Below, piece by piece: positions 1-6,630 of a stretch of 12,354 bases of DNA. The notes below the pieces were generated by a model, which worked only from the letters and a program-made list of their open reading frames with translations, was not told where the DNA came from and ran no database searches. Each line of letters starts with the position of its first letter. Position 1 is the first letter of the stretch. The stretch spans positions 1 through 12,354 of the forward strand of contig CAZJKV010000058.1 of assembly GCA_964546765.1 (NCBI GenBank), given 5' to 3'. This DNA is from JAITWN01 sp964546765 (GTDB lineage: Bacteria; Pseudomonadota; Gammaproteobacteria; SZUA-140). The position numbers and the translations under genes are program-made.

Positions 1-327
1 CTCGGCCAGCTGGGCGGCGCGGTCGCCGCGGCGGTCGGCGCCTACGCGCTGGTGTACCTGATCCGCGGCGAGTTCGCGCCACGCGGCGGTTTCACGGTCC
101 CGGTCGCATTGCTGTCTGCGACCATAGGCATCGCTTCGGTCGTATTCGCGCGCCTGCCCTGGTACAGCCTGCTGCCGCTGCTGCTGGTACCGTTGCTCGC
201 ACATCTGCCGGTCCCGCAGCGTTGGGGCGTGCTCGGCAAGGGGCTGGTGTCCGCTGCCTGGATATTGCCCGCCGCGGGCGCCGCAATCGCGATTACCTGG
301 CACGCCTCCGGGCCGCCGCTATTCTGA
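1..327 (+). CDS. C-terminal part of an unrecognised integral membrane protein (5' end outside the window)
   Basis: An open frame runs from base 1 to a TGA at 325-327, giving 108 residues with no necessary start inside the window; the GTG at 52 is only an internal Val codon. The peptide is strongly hydrophobic, with about four candidate membrane segments: around residues 4-22, 34-48, 53-67 and 82-101. Short charged or Pro-rich loops separate them (IRGEFAPRGG, HLPVPQRWG), and the tail is HASGPPLF. No family signature is recognisable. The gene ends 55 bases before yceI, on the same strand. E. coli yceI has a cytochrome b561-like membrane neighbour, but this fragment shows no clear haem-ligand pattern, so that link is not claimed. 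That it is coding is likely; its function is unknown. Confidence 0.7.
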   Translation, partial: LGQLGGAVAAAVGAYALVYLIRGEFAPRGGFTVPVALLSATIGIASVVFARLPWYSLLPLLLVPLLAHLPVPQRWGVLGKGLVSAAWILPAAGAAIAITWHASGPPLF

Positions 328-355
328 TTGACCCGTCGAATTACCCATTTATCTA
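328..355 (+). promoter_or_regulatory. possible sigma70 promoter for yceI
   Basis: TTGACC at 328-333 matches the -35 consensus at five of six positions. A weak -10-like TATCTA lies at 350-355 after a 16-base spacer. The local sequence is clearly more AT-rich than its surroundings. It lies between the upstream stop codon and the yceI ribosome site. The -10 is poor, so this is tentative. Confidence 0.3.
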
Positions 356-382
356 TGTATTCAACCAGCAAGGAGATTCACT

Positions 383-952
383 ATGTTTCGTAAGACTGCA
401 ATTGCCCTGGCGTTGATCGCCCTGCCGTTCACGACGATGGCCGCACCGGCCTCGTATACGATCGACCCGGAACACACCTTTCCGTATTTCAAGATCAGCC
501 ACCTCGGCTTCTCGACGATGCAGGGCCGCTTCAACAAGACCACCGGCAAGCTTACCGTCGACCTGGCCAACAAGACCGGGTCGGTCGACATCAAGATCGA
601 CGCGAACTCGATCGACACCGCACATGAGAAACGCGACGATCACCTGCGCTCGCCGGACTTCATCAACGCGGCAGAGTTTCCGGAGATCACCTACAAGTCG
701 TCGAAAGTGACGATCCACGACAATGACACCGCGACCGTCGAGGGTAACCTGACGATCATGGGCGTCAGCAAGCCAGTCAAGCTCGATGTCACGCATCTCA
801 AGTGCGGCGTCAATCCGATGAACGAAAAGGAGCTGTGCGGCTTCGATGCGCATGCGACGATCAAGCGTTCGGACTTCGGCGTGACCTACGCGCTGCCGGC
901 GATCGGCGACGAGATGCGTCTCGAGTTCGCGGTGGAAGCGTACAAGGACTGA
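383..952 (+). CDS. yceI: YceI family periplasmic lipocalin-like protein
   Basis: The 189-residue protein starts at ATG 383, seven bases after AAGGAG (370-375). Residues 1 to about 20-23 form a signal peptide (basic FRK, hydrophobic ALALIALPF, then an Ala-rich cleavage zone), so the mature protein should be periplasmic. The mature part starts YTIDPEHT and carries YceI hallmarks: ISHLGFSTMQGRF (38-50), DTAHEKRDDHLRSPDFINAAEFP (78-100) and GNLTIMGVSKPVKL (121-134). Length matches E. coli YceI (191 aa). Members form a lipocalin-like beta-barrel that binds polyisoprenoids such as ubiquinone-8; the physiological role is poorly defined. Cys141 and Cys152 could form a disulfide in the periplasm (inference). 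The gene is convergent with mnmE and shares its terminator. The family call is secure; the ligand is not visible. Confidence 0.93.
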   Translation: MFRKTAIALALIALPFTTMAAPASYTIDPEHTFPYFKISHLGFSTMQGRFNKTTGKLTVDLANKTGSVDIKIDANSIDTAHEKRDDHLRSPDFINAAEFPEITYKSSKVTIHDNDTATVEGNLTIMGVSKPVKLDVTHLKCGVNPMNEKELCGFDAHATIKRSDFGVTYALPAIGDEMRLEFAVEAYKD

Positions 953-964
953 GAGGCGGCTGTG

Positions 965-1003
965 AAAGGGTCAGACACTGTTAACAGGGTCTGACCCTTT
1001 TTT
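965..1003. terminator. strong hairpin terminator shared by convergent yceI and mnmE
   Basis: Twelve-base arms AAAGGGTCAGAC (965-976) and GTCTGACCCTTT (989-1000) are exact reverse complements. Inside the loop, CTGTTAACAG (978-987) is itself palindromic, so the stem can extend past one A-G mismatch to a TTAA loop. Six T residues (998-1003) follow on the plus strand, giving a textbook intrinsic terminator for yceI. On the minus strand an A-rich/T-rich flank also exists (AAA at 965-967), and mnmE ends at 1002-1004, touching the structure, so it can serve both genes. Confidence 0.88.
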
Positions 1004-2360
1004 ATTTCCCGATACAGAAACTCGAAAATATCCGCCCGAGCAGCTCGTCGCTGCCGACCGCCCCGGTGATCTCGCCAAGCGCCTGTTGCGCCAGACGCAG
1101 TTCTTCCGCGGCCAGCTCTCCCGCCCGTTCCAGGACCAGGTAATCTCGCCCCTGCCCGATCCGCGCGGCCGCGCGAGCGATCGCATCCAGGTGCCGACGG
1201 CGCGCGGTAAAGACGCCGGCCTCAGCGCCCGACCAGGCCATGCAGTCCTTGAGGTGCTGTCTCAGCAGGTCGAGTCCGTCCCCGGTCACGGCCGACAGCG
1301 TGATCTCGGTTATCCCGTCATCGCGCCGCGACAGCGTCGCCGTCTTGCCGCTCAGGTCGATCTTGTTCCGCAGCAAGGTCAACTTGCCGGCCAGTTCCGG
1401 GCGCCCGCAGATCGTCGCGAAGTCAGGATCGGATCGGGCATCGGTGTCATCCAGCATCAGCAGCACGCGATCGGCATCCGCGATCTCCTTCCACGCCCGG
1501 TCGATGCCGATGCGCTCGACCGGGTCGTCGCTGTCGCGCAGTCCAGCTGTATCCATGACATGCAGCGGCAGTCCGTCGATTGAAATATATTCGCGCAGCA
1601 CATCGCGCGTCGTGCCGGGGATGTCCGAGACGATCGCGGTCTCGCGTTCAGCGAGCCGGTTCAGCAGGCTGGACTTGCCGGCGTTCGGCGGACCGGCGAT
1701 GACGACATGGACGCCCTCGCGCAGCAGACAACCCTGGCGCGCCAGTGCGGTCAGGGCGGTGATGTCATCGACAAGTGCACGAAAGCCTTCGCGCAGCTTG
1801 TCGTCGGCGAGAAAATCGATCTCCTCTTCCGGAAAGTCGATCGCGGCCTCTACATGGACGCGCAGTATCGTCAATTGCTCGACCAGCGCGTGCACGCGCG
1901 CCGAGAACGCGCCCGACAGTGAGCGCAAGGCCGAGCGCGCCGCATCACGCGAGGCGCTGTCGATCAGGTCCGCGATCGCCTCGGCCTGGGCGAGGTCGAT
2001 CCTGTCGTTGAGGAATGCGCGTTCGGAGAATTCGCCGGGACGCGCGAGTCGCGCGCCGAGCGCGAGTAGACGTTCCTGCAGCATGTCGAGTACGACCGGT
2101 CCGCCGTGGCCATGCAGTTCGAGGACGTCTTCGCCGGTAAACGAGCGGGGCGCGGAAAAGAACAGGACGAGACCGGTATCTATGATCTCGCCCTGTTCAT
2201 CGTGAAACTCGCACAGGACCGCGCGGCGCGGAGGCGGCACCCGCCCGGCGATTGCACGCGTGATGCGTCGCACCGCCGGACCCGAAACACGGACGATACC
2301 GATGCCGCCGCGGCCTGGCGGCGTCGCGATCGCGGTGATCGTATCTATCTCTCGTGTCAT
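1002..2360 (-). CDS. mnmE: tRNA modification GTPase MnmE (TrmE)
   Basis: MnmE works with MnmG to install the (carboxymethyl)aminomethyl group at C5 of wobble uridine 34 in certain tRNAs, using a formyl-folate-binding N-domain and a potassium-activated GTPase. The start at ATG 2360 gives 452 residues (E. coli 454) beginning MTREIDTITAIATPPGRGGIG, the expected family start. The open frame extends further upstream to 2777, but only antisense to yidC. Visible motifs are G1 GPPNAGKSS (223-231), G2 IPGTTRD (247-253), G3 DTAG (270-273), G4 NKID (332-335), G5-like SAVTG (356-360) and the C-terminal FCIGK with the catalytic Cys (448-452). It is the last gene of the leftward rpmH cluster, 41 bases after yidC, with a weak GGTGGCGGG ribosome site. 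mnmG is not its downstream neighbour here. Confidence 0.97.
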   Translation of the reverse strand: MTREIDTITAIATPPGRGGIGIVRVSGPAVRRITRAIAGRVPPPRRAVLCEFHDEQGEIIDTGLVLFFSAPRSFTGEDVLELHGHGGPVVLDMLQERLLALGARLARPGEFSERAFLNDRIDLAQAEAIADLIDSASRDAARSALRSLSGAFSARVHALVEQLTILRVHVEAAIDFPEEEIDFLADDKLREGFRALVDDITALTALARQGCLLREGVHVVIAGPPNAGKSSLLNRLAERETAIVSDIPGTTRDVLREYISIDGLPLHVMDTAGLRDSDDPVERIGIDRAWKEIADADRVLLMLDDTDARSDPDFATICGRPELAGKLTLLRNKIDLSGKTATLSRRDDGITEITLSAVTGDGLDLLRQHLKDCMAWSGAEAGVFTARRRHLDAIARAAARIGQGRDYLVLERAGELAAEELRLAQQALGEITGAVGSDELLGRIFSSFCIGK

Positions 2361-2368
2361 CCCGCCAC

Positions 2369-2400
2369 CCGAATCAAAGTGTCGGACACGTTTGATCCGG
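2369..2400. repeat. long imperfect inverted repeat between yidC and mnmE
   Basis: Arms CCG-A-ATCAAA-GTGTC (2369-2383) and GACAC-G-TTTGAT-C-CGG (2385-2400) pair over 14 bases, with one mismatch (2372/2397) and one bulged base (G2390), around a single central base at 2384. It fills almost the whole 41-base gap between the yidC stop and the mnmE start. No T tract follows on either strand, so it is not a clear intrinsic terminator. It could be an RNA processing or attenuation hairpin, a protein-binding palindrome, or a REP-like element. Confidence 0.6.
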
Positions 2401-2401
2401 C

Positions 2402-4093
2402 CTAGCCCTTGGCGGCTTTCGCGGCTTCCGCGGCCTTGTCGATACGGCGCATGATGAACCACTGCTGCAGGATCGACAGCACGCTGTTCGCGACCCAGTA
2501 GAGTACCAGCCCTGCCGGGAAGAACGCGAAGAACAGCGTGAAGACGAACGGCAGCACCTTCAGCACCTTCGCCTGCAGAGGATCCGGCGGCGGCGGGTTG
2601 AGTTGCATCTGAATGAACATCGAGATGCCCATCAGCACCGGTAACACATAGAACGGATCCCTCACCGACAGGTCCTGGATCCACAACATGAACGGCGCCT
2701 GGCGCAGCTCGACGCTCTCGAGCAGCACCCAGTACAGCGCGATGAAGACCGGGATCTGCACCAGGATAGGCAGGCAACCGCCGAGCGGATTGATCTTCTC
2801 CTTCTTGTAGATCTCCATCATCGCCTGGCTCATGCGCTGGCGATCGTCGCCGTAACGCTCGCGAATCTGGGTGATCTGGGGCGTCAGCCGACGCATATTC
2901 GCCATCGAACGGTAGCTGGTCTCCGACAGCTTGTAGAACACGATCTTGATCATCAGTGTCAGGATCACGATCGACCAGCCCCAGTTGCCGATCAGCGCAT
3001 GGATATGGCCAAGCAGCCAGAACAGCGGCTGGGCAAGGACGGTCAGGATGCCGTAGTCGACGGTCAGTCGCAGGGTGTCGGAGACCGCCTTGAGCCGGTC
3101 CTGCTCTTTCGGGCCGATATAGAAACGGGCGTTGAAGCTCACCGCCTCGCCTGCCTCGACCTGGCGAGCCTCGGACAACATGCCTACGACGTAGGGCCGG
3201 TCGCCGGGCGCTTTGGTATAGAAATAGTTCGTCTCGGAGGGGTCTGGCAGCATCGCGGCGAGGAAGTAGTGCTGCAGGATCGCCAGCCAGCCGCCCTTGA
3301 CCTGGACATCAAGGTCCTTGCTGTCCATGTCGTCGAAGTTGATCTTTTCGTATTTCTTGTCCGGCGTGTTGATCACCGCGCCGGTATAGGTATAGAGGAA
3401 GAACGAACCTTCCTCGTCACCAGGACGGGTACGCTGCAACTGGCGGTACTGGTAGCCTGTCCACGGCGCATCGGAGCGGTTCTCGACGCGGTGTTCGACC
3501 TCGATGATGTAGCTGTCGCGCTGGAAGGTATAGATCTTGGTGACGACGATCCCGTCCTCGCTCTCCCAGCGCAACGGGACGGCAAGCCGGTCCTCGCCGG
3601 CGTCGAGACGATATTCGGTGCGCTCCGCCTGGTATCGGGCATAGTGATCCGGCGCATCCCGCTCGGACAGCAGGCCGCTCTGCGCGATGAAGATGCGGTG
3701 CGCCCGGTCCTCCATCAGGCGGAAGGGACGATCCTGTTCGCGCGCCGAGACCGGGTGGGCGAGCAAATGCAGTTCACGCAGATCTCCGCCGGTCGTGTCG
3801 AGCTCTATCTCCAGCAGGTCCGTAACGACCTTGATGCGATCGCCTCGCGGCAGGGTCTCCGGTATGCGCGGCGTCTCCGGCACGGTAGCGGCGGCGTCCG
3901 CGTCAGCGGCCCCGGAAGTCTCCGTACTCGACACCGACGGCGTCGCCGGCATGTCGGCCGGGGCCTGCGCGCCCGATTCCGTGATCGACTGCGGCGGCTG
4001 ATCGACACGCGTGTCTTCGCTGGTCCAGGCCTGCCATATCAGCAGCAATACGAACGACAGCGCAAAGAACAGGAGTATGCGCTTATTATCCAT
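2402..4093 (-). CDS. yidC: membrane protein insertase YidC
   Basis: YidC inserts and folds inner-membrane proteins, alone or with SecYEG. The start at ATG 4093 gives 563 residues (E. coli 548). Residues 1-22 (MDNKRILLFFALSFVLLLIW) form the first membrane segment. Residues 25-80 are a low-complexity Ser/Ala/Pro/Thr linker, and about 84-330 form the periplasmic beta-supersandwich domain. The conserved insertase core runs from about 345 to 548, with segments near 345-365, 370-388, 437-458, 480-497 and 513-543. Lys383, in the second core segment, aligns with the positively charged groove residue Arg366 of E. coli. Core signatures are NPLGGCLPILVQIPVF (435-450) and VELRQAPFMLWIQDLS (461-476). The first eight bases overlap the end of yidD, suggesting coupled translation. 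The C-terminus is basic and Ala-rich (KAAEAAKAAKG). Confidence 0.97.
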   Translation of the reverse strand: MDNKRILLFFALSFVLLLIWQAWTSEDTRVDQPPQSITESGAQAPADMPATPSVSSTETSGAADADAAATVPETPRIPETLPRGDRIKVVTDLLEIELDTTGGDLRELHLLAHPVSAREQDRPFRLMEDRAHRIFIAQSGLLSERDAPDHYARYQAERTEYRLDAGEDRLAVPLRWESEDGIVVTKIYTFQRDSYIIEVEHRVENRSDAPWTGYQYRQLQRTRPGDEEGSFFLYTYTGAVINTPDKKYEKINFDDMDSKDLDVQVKGGWLAILQHYFLAAMLPDPSETNYFYTKAPGDRPYVVGMLSEARQVEAGEAVSFNARFYIGPKEQDRLKAVSDTLRLTVDYGILTVLAQPLFWLLGHIHALIGNWGWSIVILTLMIKIVFYKLSETSYRSMANMRRLTPQITQIRERYGDDRQRMSQAMMEIYKKEKINPLGGCLPILVQIPVFIALYWVLLESVELRQAPFMLWIQDLSVRDPFYVLPVLMGISMFIQMQLNPPPPDPLQAKVLKVLPFVFTLFFAFFPAGLVLYWVANSVLSILQQWFIMRRIDKAAEAAKAAKG

Positions 4094-4340
4094 GACGCCC
4101 CGAAGGTGTGTCCTTGACGGTGTTCGCGCGCTCAGGCACGAGGTCGACCCCACCCTCGCACCAGGGGTGGCAGCGACCGAGCCGACGCAGCGTCAGCCAC
4201 CCGCCCCGCAGCACGCCATGACGCGTGAAGGCCTCTTCCGCATAGCAGGAGCAGCTCGGGTGAAAGCGGCAATTGTTCCCCAGCCAGGGACTGAAGATAT
4301 AGCGATAGGCCTTGAGGATCGTGATCAGGAGCGTTCGCAT
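4086..4340 (-). CDS. yidD: membrane protein insertion efficiency factor YidD
   Basis: A small, inner-face membrane-associated protein thought to assist YidC-dependent insertion. It has 84 residues, starting at ATG 4340. The N-terminal amphipathic part (LLITILKAYRYIF) is followed by the family core SPWLGNNCRFHPSCSCYAEEA (17-37) and GVLRGGWLTLRRLGRCHPW (42-60), then GGVDLVP. This matches E. coli YidD nearly residue by residue, including the conserved Cys set. The first 16 bases overlap rnpA and the last 8 overlap yidC. The ribosome site is poor (GAAGG directly against the ATG), so translation is probably coupled to rnpA. The usual rnpA-yidD-yidC order supports the call. Confidence 0.95.
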   Translation of the reverse strand: MRTLLITILKAYRYIFSPWLGNNCRFHPSCSCYAEEAFTRHGVLRGGWLTLRRLGRCHPWCEGGVDLVPERANTVKDTPSGRHG

Positions 4341-4687
4341 CCTTCGAACTCGGCAAAGTGATTGTCAACAATGGCCCGCAATTCTTTTTTCTCGAGCCGC
4401 TCCGCGCCGGCGTGGGCGAGAAACACTATATCGAATCCCCCGAGCCCCGACTTGCGCGGCCGGAACGCCTCCCTGACGACGCGCTTGATCCGGTTGCGGA
4501 CCACGGCGCTGCGCGTGCATTTGCGTGATATCGCGATACCGAGGCGGGGATGATCGAGCTGGTTCGGACGCCAGTATACCGCGAGGTGGCCCGCTGACCG
4601 CTTGCGCTCGCCCTGAAACACCAGCCGGAAATCAGCCGGCTTCAGCAGCCGGTATGACTTTCCGAAGCCGTTGCGGTCCCCGGTCAA
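4325..4687 (-). CDS. rnpA: ribonuclease P protein component, TTG start
   Basis: The small basic protein subunit of RNase P binds the RNA subunit and helps recognise the 5' leader of precursor tRNAs. It has 120 residues (E. coli 119). The signature RNRIKRVVREAFR is at 64-76, preceded by HPRLGIAISRKCTRSAVV (46-63); the N-terminal LLKPADFRLVFQ is also typical. The only usable start upstream of that region is TTG at 4687-4685, with AAAGG two bases upstream; no ATG or GTG exists before the conserved residues. This TTG is 16 bases after the rpmH stop, so the two genes are co-transcribed. The rare start and cramped ribosome site may hold RnpA output well below that of L34 (inference). Confidence 0.93.
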   Translation of the reverse strand: MTGDRNGFGKSYRLLKPADFRLVFQGERKRSAGHLAVYWRPNQLDHPRLGIAISRKCTRSAVVRNRIKRVVREAFRPRKSGLGGFDIVFLAHAGAERLEKKELRAIVDNHFAEFEGCERS

Positions 4688-4703
4688 TACCTTTGGAACA
4701 GAA

Positions 4704-4838
4704 CTACGCGCTCAAACGCACACGACCCTTCGCACGACGACGGCTGAGAACGGCACGACCGGTCGCCGTTTGCATGCGGGCGCGAAAGCCATGGGTCCTT
4801 TTGCGTTTCAAGACACTGGGTTGATATGTCCGCTTCAT
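4704..4838 (-). CDS. rpmH: 50S ribosomal protein L34
   Basis: ATG at 4838-4836 opens a 44-residue, extremely basic peptide starting MKRTYQPSVLKRKRTHGFRA and ending AKGRVRLSA, with TAG at 4706-4704. That is the full length and sequence pattern of bacterial L34, a component of the large ribosomal subunit. AGGGA (4847-4851, minus strand) is the ribosome site, eight bases before the ATG. It is the first gene of the leftward cluster and has its own promoter about 50-80 bases upstream. Confidence 0.97.
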   Translation of the reverse strand: MKRTYQPSVLKRKRTHGFRARMQTATGRAVLSRRRAKGRVRLSA

Positions 4839-5050
4839 CTGAAAATTCCCTGAAAATCAGTTTATTGCTGAGCTGAAAACAAAGGGGGAAACATTACCAG
4901 TTTCGCTGCCCCGGTGTCAATCGATAAACCCGCAGCGGGCAATAATGAAGTATGGATTAGGCCGGGAAAGAGGTATACACTTCGTGATCTTCACCCGCGT
5001 CACCCTTGCCGAAATACACTCTCACGACAGAAAGGGGAGGATTGTTTTCC
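4839..5050. other. divergent rpmH-dnaA intergenic region
   Basis: This 212-base gap is where transcription diverges. It holds the rpmH promoter on the minus strand and the dnaA leader on the plus strand. On the plus strand only a weak -10-like TATACA (4974-4979) is seen, without a convincing -35. The overlapping 9-mer GTATACACT (4973-4981) matches seven of nine positions of the relaxed DnaA box (TTATNCACA) and might mediate dnaA autoregulation. A small palindrome CCCGC-A-GCGGG lies at 4929-4939. No good DnaA-box cluster is seen, so this gap is a weaker oriC candidate than the dnaA-dnaN gap. No gene is visible. Confidence 0.6.
4891..4920 (-). promoter_or_regulatory. sigma70-type promoter of the rpmH-rnpA-yidD-yidC cluster
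   Basis: On the minus strand a perfect -35 TTGACA (4920-4915) is followed after 18 bases by TAATGT (4896-4891) as the -10. Transcription would begin near 4884, giving an untranslated leader of about 45 bases before rpmH. Its position and quality fit a highly expressed ribosomal-protein gene. Confidence 0.65.
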
Positions 5051-6433
5051 GTGGAAAGTTCGCTCTGGAAAAAGTGTCTGGATCACCTTGAGAGCGAGTT
5101 GACCACACAACAATTCAATACCTGGATCCGGCCGCTGCAGGCGATCGAGGACGCCTCGACGCTGCGTCTGCTGGCCCCGAACCGCTTCGTCCTTGACTGG
5201 GTCAACGAGCGCTTCAAGGACCAGATATCGGAGATCACCTGTCGCCTGCGCGAAGGGGATTCTATGCGGGTCTCGCTAGAGGTCGGCAGCCACAGCCATG
5301 CCCTGCACGCGCCGCTGTCGCGCGAGCAGGAGCGCCGACCCGCGGCGCCGGCTTTCCAGTTCGGCCAGGCCGCCGAATTCAGTCGCCATGGCGACCGCGG
5401 ACAGGTCCCGCATGTCCACGGACTCAAGTCCGAGTTCACGTTCGAGTCCTTCGTCGAAGGCAAGTCCAACCAGCTCGCCCGCGCCGCCGCGAACCAGGTC
5501 GCGGAGAACCCCGGCACCTCGTACAACCCGCTGTTCATCTACGGCGGTGTCGGCCTCGGCAAAACGCACCTGATGCACTCGATCGGCAACATGATGGTAA
5601 GCCGCAACCCCGGCGCGCGCGTCGTCTATGTGCATTCGGAACGCTTCGTCGGAGACATGATCAAGGCGCTGCGTCACAACTCGATCAACGAATTCAAGCG
5701 CTACTACCGCTCGGTCGATGCGCTGCTGATCGACGACATCCAGTTCTTCGCGAACAAGGATCGCTCCCAAGAGGAGTTCTTCCATACCTTCAATACCCTG
5801 ATCGAAGGCCAGAGCCAGATCGTCATGACCTGCGATCGCTACCCGAAGGAGGTCGGAGGCCTCGAGGAACGACTCAAGTCGCGCTTCGGCTGGGGGCTCA
5901 CAGTCTCGATCGATCCGCCGGAGCTCGAGACCTGTGTCGCGATCCTGAAGAGCAAGGCGATCCAGATCGGCGTGGAACTCCCGGATGAGGTTGCGTTTTT
6001 CATAGCGCGCCACATCCGTTCGAATATCCGCGAGCTGGAGGGCTCGTTGCGCAGGGTCATTGCGAGCGCGCGATTCACGGGCCAGCCGATCACGCTCGGA
6101 CTGACACGGGAGGCGCTCAAGGACCTGCTCGCCTTGCAGGACAAGCTGGTCACGATCGAGAATATCCAGCGCACAGTCGCCGATTATTGCAAGATCCGTC
6201 TTGCGGACCTGCTGTCCAAGCGCCGCTCGCGCTCGGTCGCGCGGCCACGCCAGATCGCCATGGCGCTGGCGAAGGAGCTGACTCGGCACAGCCTGCCCGA
6301 GATCGGCGAGGCCTTCGGCGGACGCGATCATACGACGGTGCTGCACGCATGTCGCAAGATTACGGAGCTGCGACAATCAGATACGCGCATCAACGAGGAC
6401 TATTCTAACCTGTTGCGCATGCTGACGACTTGA
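5051..6433 (+). CDS. dnaA: chromosomal replication initiator DnaA, GTG start
   Basis: DnaA binds 9-bp boxes at oriC, assembles as an ATP-bound filament, melts the origin and recruits the helicase. The GTG at 5051 starts MESSLWKKCLDHLESEL, the normal domain I start, ten bases after GGAGG (5036-5040). The result is 460 residues (E. coli 467). An in-frame TTG at 5042 lies too close to that ribosome site, and the further upstream frame has no support. Domain I spans 1-~85, the flexible linker ~86-125, the AAA+ domain ~126-345 and the DNA-binding domain ~365-460. Motifs are Walker A GGVGLGKTH (165-173), Walker B LLIDDIQF (225-232), the arginine-finger region EERLKSRFGWG (272-282) and the signature GRDHTTVLHACRKI (424-437). 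The basic loop KRRSRSVARPRQ (390-401) matches E. coli. Confidence 0.98.
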   Translation: MESSLWKKCLDHLESELTTQQFNTWIRPLQAIEDASTLRLLAPNRFVLDWVNERFKDQISEITCRLREGDSMRVSLEVGSHSHALHAPLSREQERRPAAPAFQFGQAAEFSRHGDRGQVPHVHGLKSEFTFESFVEGKSNQLARAAANQVAENPGTSYNPLFIYGGVGLGKTHLMHSIGNMMVSRNPGARVVYVHSERFVGDMIKALRHNSINEFKRYYRSVDALLIDDIQFFANKDRSQEEFFHTFNTLIEGQSQIVMTCDRYPKEVGGLEERLKSRFGWGLTVSIDPPELETCVAILKSKAIQIGVELPDEVAFFIARHIRSNIRELEGSLRRVIASARFTGQPITLGLTREALKDLLALQDKLVTIENIQRTVADYCKIRLADLLSKRRSRSVARPRQIAMALAKELTRHSLPEIGEAFGGRDHTTVLHACRKITELRQSDTRINEDYSNLLRMLTT

Positions 6434-6479
6434 TGTTGATAAGCTGTGGACGATCCGGCCCAAGCATCGGTCCGTGAGA

Positions 6480-6488
6480 TTATCCACA
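6480..6488 (+). promoter_or_regulatory. perfect DnaA box TTATCCACA
   Basis: This is an exact match to the high-affinity DnaA-binding 9-mer, 47 bases after the dnaA stop codon. It is the only perfect box noticed in the intergenic regions of the window. Confidence 0.85.
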
Positions 6489-6543
6489 ATCGATACACAG
6501 TATCCGGGGCCATCCGTACCGCGCCGGTCAACACGATGGAAAT

Positions 6544-6572
6544 CTGTCAATATACTGAATTTAATATATAAA
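6544..6572 (+). promoter_or_regulatory. possible dnaN promoter inside the AT-rich stretch
   Basis: CTGTCA (6544-6549, four of six to the -35 consensus) and TATAAA (6567-6572, five of six to the -10) are separated by 17 bases. The region is almost entirely A and T from 6549 to 6576, so promoter and duplex-unwinding readings cannot be separated by eye. Transcription would start near 6579, about 50 bases before dnaN. Confidence 0.4.
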
Positions 6573-6630
6573 AATAGGTTACCCCCGGGATTGGCCGTGA
6601 CCTGTTATTACTACTTCAGAGATATAGATA

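Larger units (their letters stand above)
6434..6579 (+). other. oriC: candidate replication origin: DnaA-box cluster plus AT-rich stretch
   Basis: Four 9-mers resemble the DnaA box TTATCCACA. Two lie on the minus strand: 6434-6442 (TTATCAACA, 8 of 9) and 6445-6453 (TCGTCCACA, 7 of 9). Two lie on the plus strand: 6480-6488 (TTATCCACA, perfect) and 6491-6499 (CGATACACA, 7 of 9 to TTATNCACA). Each pair is separated by two bases, and the pairs face opposite ways. After a GC-richer spacer comes an AT-rich run (about 6541-6579) that could be the unwinding element. Genes to the left read leftward and those to the right read rightward, as expected around an origin. A dnaA-dnaN origin is common in bacteria. 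Only one box is perfect, so this remains a candidate. Confidence 0.55.

Noticed and set aside
2361..2777. Upstream extension of the mnmE frame (139 codons)
   Set aside because: It lies antisense-free but out of frame inside yidC, and MnmE homologues start at MTREIDTI; the extension has no family similarity.
4929..4939. CCCGC-A-GCGGG palindrome upstream of dnaA as an operator
   Set aside because: The stem is only five bases and there is no second copy or known consensus, so it is not supported as a binding site.
5006..5050. Earlier TTG start for dnaA at 5006 or 5042
   Set aside because: The GGAGG ribosome site lies downstream of 5006 and only one base before 5042. Domain I of DnaA begins naturally at the GTG 5051.
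5276..6376. 366-residue open frame opposite dnaA, and similar long frames opposite yidC (2999-4117) and mnmE (1240-2205)
   Set aside because: All mirror well-identified conserved genes. Their peptides are low-complexity and Arg/Ser-rich or lack family motifs, as expected from GC-rich antisense frames.
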